This document shows, piece after piece, positions 33,822 through 35,047 of a stretch of 35,047 nucleotides of DNA (position 1 is the first letter of the stretch; every line of letters begins with the position of its first letter). Made by a program: the position numbers and the translations under genes. The notes beneath the pieces are model-generated. The model searched no databases and had not been told where the DNA came from. It was given only the letters and a program-made list of their open reading frames with translations. The stretch is from an uncultured Bacteroidota bacterium. GTDB lineage: Bacteria; Bacteroidota; Bacteroidia; Flavobacteriales; Flavobacteriaceae. The stretch is taken from the NCBI GenBank assembly GCA_903838055.1, contig CAILWV010000045.1:1-35047 (forward strand), in the 5' to 3' direction.

Positions 33822-34296
33822 ATGGGATTTTTTTTAAATTCTTTAAATAAAGAGGAATAATAAATAAAAAACCCAGCAATTGCTGGGTTTCTAGTAGACT
33901 ATTCATATGAAATCTCTAATAATTTGCTTAAAGATTTCGATTCTTTTTTGATGTTTTTTAAATAACAAAAATTAGTTATTTCGGGTGCAAATGTAATTAA
34001 AAAGATTATTTTATTATTCCGATTAAGAAAAGATTTTTATTTTTTTATAATTAAGTAACAAACATAAATAATGTTCCCAAAGTCAGTAGATGTTTAAAGA
34101 ATATTTGCTAACGAAAGTGAAACAAGAACTTTATGCTCAACATTTGTAACTGTTGGTCAATTTAACCCATTTTTTCAATAATATTATATAAGTAATATAA
34201 ATCTGAAATTTCAACAATAAAATAGAAATACATAAAAATACAACTTATTATTATATTTTGTATCATTTTAGTTAGGTTAAACCTGATAAAACAACT
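33822..34296. other. Intergenic region at the right edge of the pectin locus
   Basis: A 475-bp AT-rich stretch without a convincing gene or operator. It holds the hairpin at 33869-33890. Near 34250-34260 a TATATTTTG sequence lies about 40 bp before the next start codon and could be a -7 element with one extra base. I see no tRNA, repeat or insertion sequence end. Confidence 0.6.
33869..33890. terminator. Hairpin terminator at the end of the pectin locus
   Basis: A perfect 22-bp inverted repeat (AAACCCAGCAA with its complement) ends in TTT and then CTAG on the plus strand, but on the minus strand it is followed by a longer T-rich run. It can end the CE12 operon, and by sequence it is a stronger terminator for transcripts coming from the right. 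Confidence 0.75.
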
Positions 34297-34509
34297 ATGA
34301 AACATAAATACATATTAACCCAATCAAATGAAATCCTTTCCTACTTCAATAGTAAAGGATTAGTATGTTTTGATTCCAAAGCTGCGATTAAAGCTTTGCC
34401 GGAATCAAGAGAAAATACAATTAGAGAATTGTTGAGTGATAAGGATACTTTTTATGTATCGCTATTTCAGGACAAGACATATATTTCCTTCAAGAAGCCC
34501 TTGCATTAG
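34297..34509 (+). CDS. Small protein resembling the N-terminus of AbiEi-type antitoxins (possible remnant)
   Basis: A 70-residue protein. Residues 1-47 (ILTQSNEILSYF, DSKAAIKALPES, TIRELLSD) resemble the winged-helix start of AbiEi-family antitoxins of type IV toxin-antitoxin systems, which normally continue with a further 150 or more residues. Here the similarity fades after RELLSD and the protein ends in KKPLH. No AbiEii-like toxin gene is in the window, so it may be a broken fragment or a small regulator. The stop codon lies in the loop of the terminator at 34498-34524. The similarity is from memory of the family, not from a search. Confidence 0.4.
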   Translation: MKHKYILTQSNEILSYFNSKGLVCFDSKAAIKALPESRENTIRELLSDKDTFYVSLFQDKTYISFKKPLH

Positions 34510-34524
34510 TGAGGGGTTTTTTTT
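34498..34524 (+). terminator. Terminator overlapping the stop codon of the small gene
   Basis: CCCTTGC (34498-34504) can pair with GTGAGGG (34509-34515) using two G-T wobbles, with a short AT-rich loop, followed by G and eight T residues (34517-34524). The TAG stop at 34507-34509 is within the loop and start of the right arm. Confidence 0.7.
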
Positions 34525-34541
34525 CTTATTCTATAAAGTAT

Positions 34542-34904
34542 TTAGAAGTTTTGTTTTAATCTTTCAATTTCAGTTTCCAACATCAATATATATTTTTTTG
34601 TATAATCGTCAACAATATTCGAATTATTAGTGATATTACTCTCCTTACTTCCTAAGCCTTGAACTTGTTGATTATTTGAAATATTAAATACATTAGTAAC
34701 GTCAAAATTTAGTATTTCGGAAACAGATACTTCTAGTATGTCGGCTATTTTTTGAAGTTTAGATAATGTTAAGTCAATTTCTCCACGCTCAATTTTACTG
34801 TAACCAGAAACACTCATATCCAATTCACCAGCAACGAACTCGCGAGTTAGATTTTTCAATTCCCTAAATCTTCTGATATTCAAAGAAATATTTTTTATAT
34901 CCAT
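34542..34904 (-). CDS. XRE-family helix-turn-helix regulator
   Basis: A 120-residue DNA-binding protein. The N-terminal Cro/C1-type HTH (about 8-64) shows FVAGELDMSVSGYSKIERGE and LSKLQKIADILEVSVSEIL. A polar Asn-rich linker follows, then a charged C-terminal helix (YILMLETEIERLKQNF) that could form a coiled-coil dimer. Flavobacteria carry many such small regulators with this HTH plus short coiled-coil tail. It is convergent with the small AbiEi-like gene, 32 bp from its stop, and has no evident link to pectin use. Its target is unknown. Confidence 0.85.
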   Translation of the reverse strand: MDIKNISLNIRRFRELKNLTREFVAGELDMSVSGYSKIERGEIDLTLSKLQKIADILEVSVSEILNFDVTNVFNISNNQQVQGLGSKESNITNNSNIVDDYTKKYILMLETEIERLKQNF

Positions 34905-35047
34905 AAAACGAATTTTTATATATTATCCTCAAAAGTAGTAAATAATCCTTTAAAAGGAATAAATACAACTTAAATAAACTGCTTATTTTATTTAGTAAAG
35001 TAAATTTGTTAATTATTTAAAATATTATTAATGAATAATTTATTTAA

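Noticed and set aside
34436..34630. Possible frameshifted continuation of the AbiEi-like protein in another frame
   Set aside because: A GTG-started frame gives a few residues loosely like the expected continuation, then low-complexity hydrophobic sequence; not enough to claim a frameshift.

Overview
The window looks like the chromosome of a Flavobacterium-like member of the Bacteroidota. The DNA is AT-rich. Promoters match the Bacteroidota pattern TTTG-N19-TAnnTTTG. There is a SusC/SusD pair, several secreted proteins end in type IX secretion (T9SS) sorting domains, and one large protein ends in a gliding-motility-associated C-terminal domain. Genus is inferred from these traits only.

Almost everything (about 1-33.8 kb) is one pectin-utilisation locus. 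Positions 1-3487 encode cytoplasmic galacturonate catabolism: the end of a KDPG aldolase (eda), tagaturonate reductase (uxaB) and altronate dehydratase (uxaA). A convergent LacI-family regulator follows (3526-4548, minus). Then comes a six-gene operon (4794-15368): GH28 polygalacturonase, SusC, SusD, GH105, GH43 and a PL10 pectate lyase. Next are a 1076-residue T9SS pectin methylesterase and a T9SS PL1 pectate lyase (15466-20065), a stand-alone T9SS protein made of a putative glycan-binding module (20192-21025), and a 1587-residue adhesin-like protein (21174-25937). A divergent pair of units closes the locus: an 825-residue PL1 lyase (minus) and a plus-strand operon of esterase, DUF4861 protein, second GH105, short CE8 and CE12 (28913-33821).

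The genes fit a stepwise scheme. T9SS-exported methylesterase and lyases demethylate and cut pectin outside the cell, SusC/SusD import the fragments, and GH28, PL10, GH105, GH43, CE8 and CE12 enzymes finish them in the periplasm. The galacturonate products then go to UxaB/UxaA/Eda. Uronate isomerase, KDG kinase and transporter genes are not in the window.

The most striking feature is regulatory. Five copies of a near-perfect palindrome, consensus YGYAATCGATTRCA with the central CG typical of LacI-family operators, lie in front of five transcription units. Each directly abuts a TAnnTTTG-like -7 element with zero intervening bases. This defines a probable pectin regulon for the local LacI protein. 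A second finding is a WDFG-type module occurring alone (20192-21025) and inside the large methylesterase, with a possible relative in the minus-strand PL1 lyase; it is a candidate pectin-binding family.

Beyond 33.8 kb the locus ends. A short protein resembling the N-terminus of AbiEi-type antitoxins faces a convergent XRE-family regulator. No rRNA, tRNA, CRISPR array or insertion sequence was seen.
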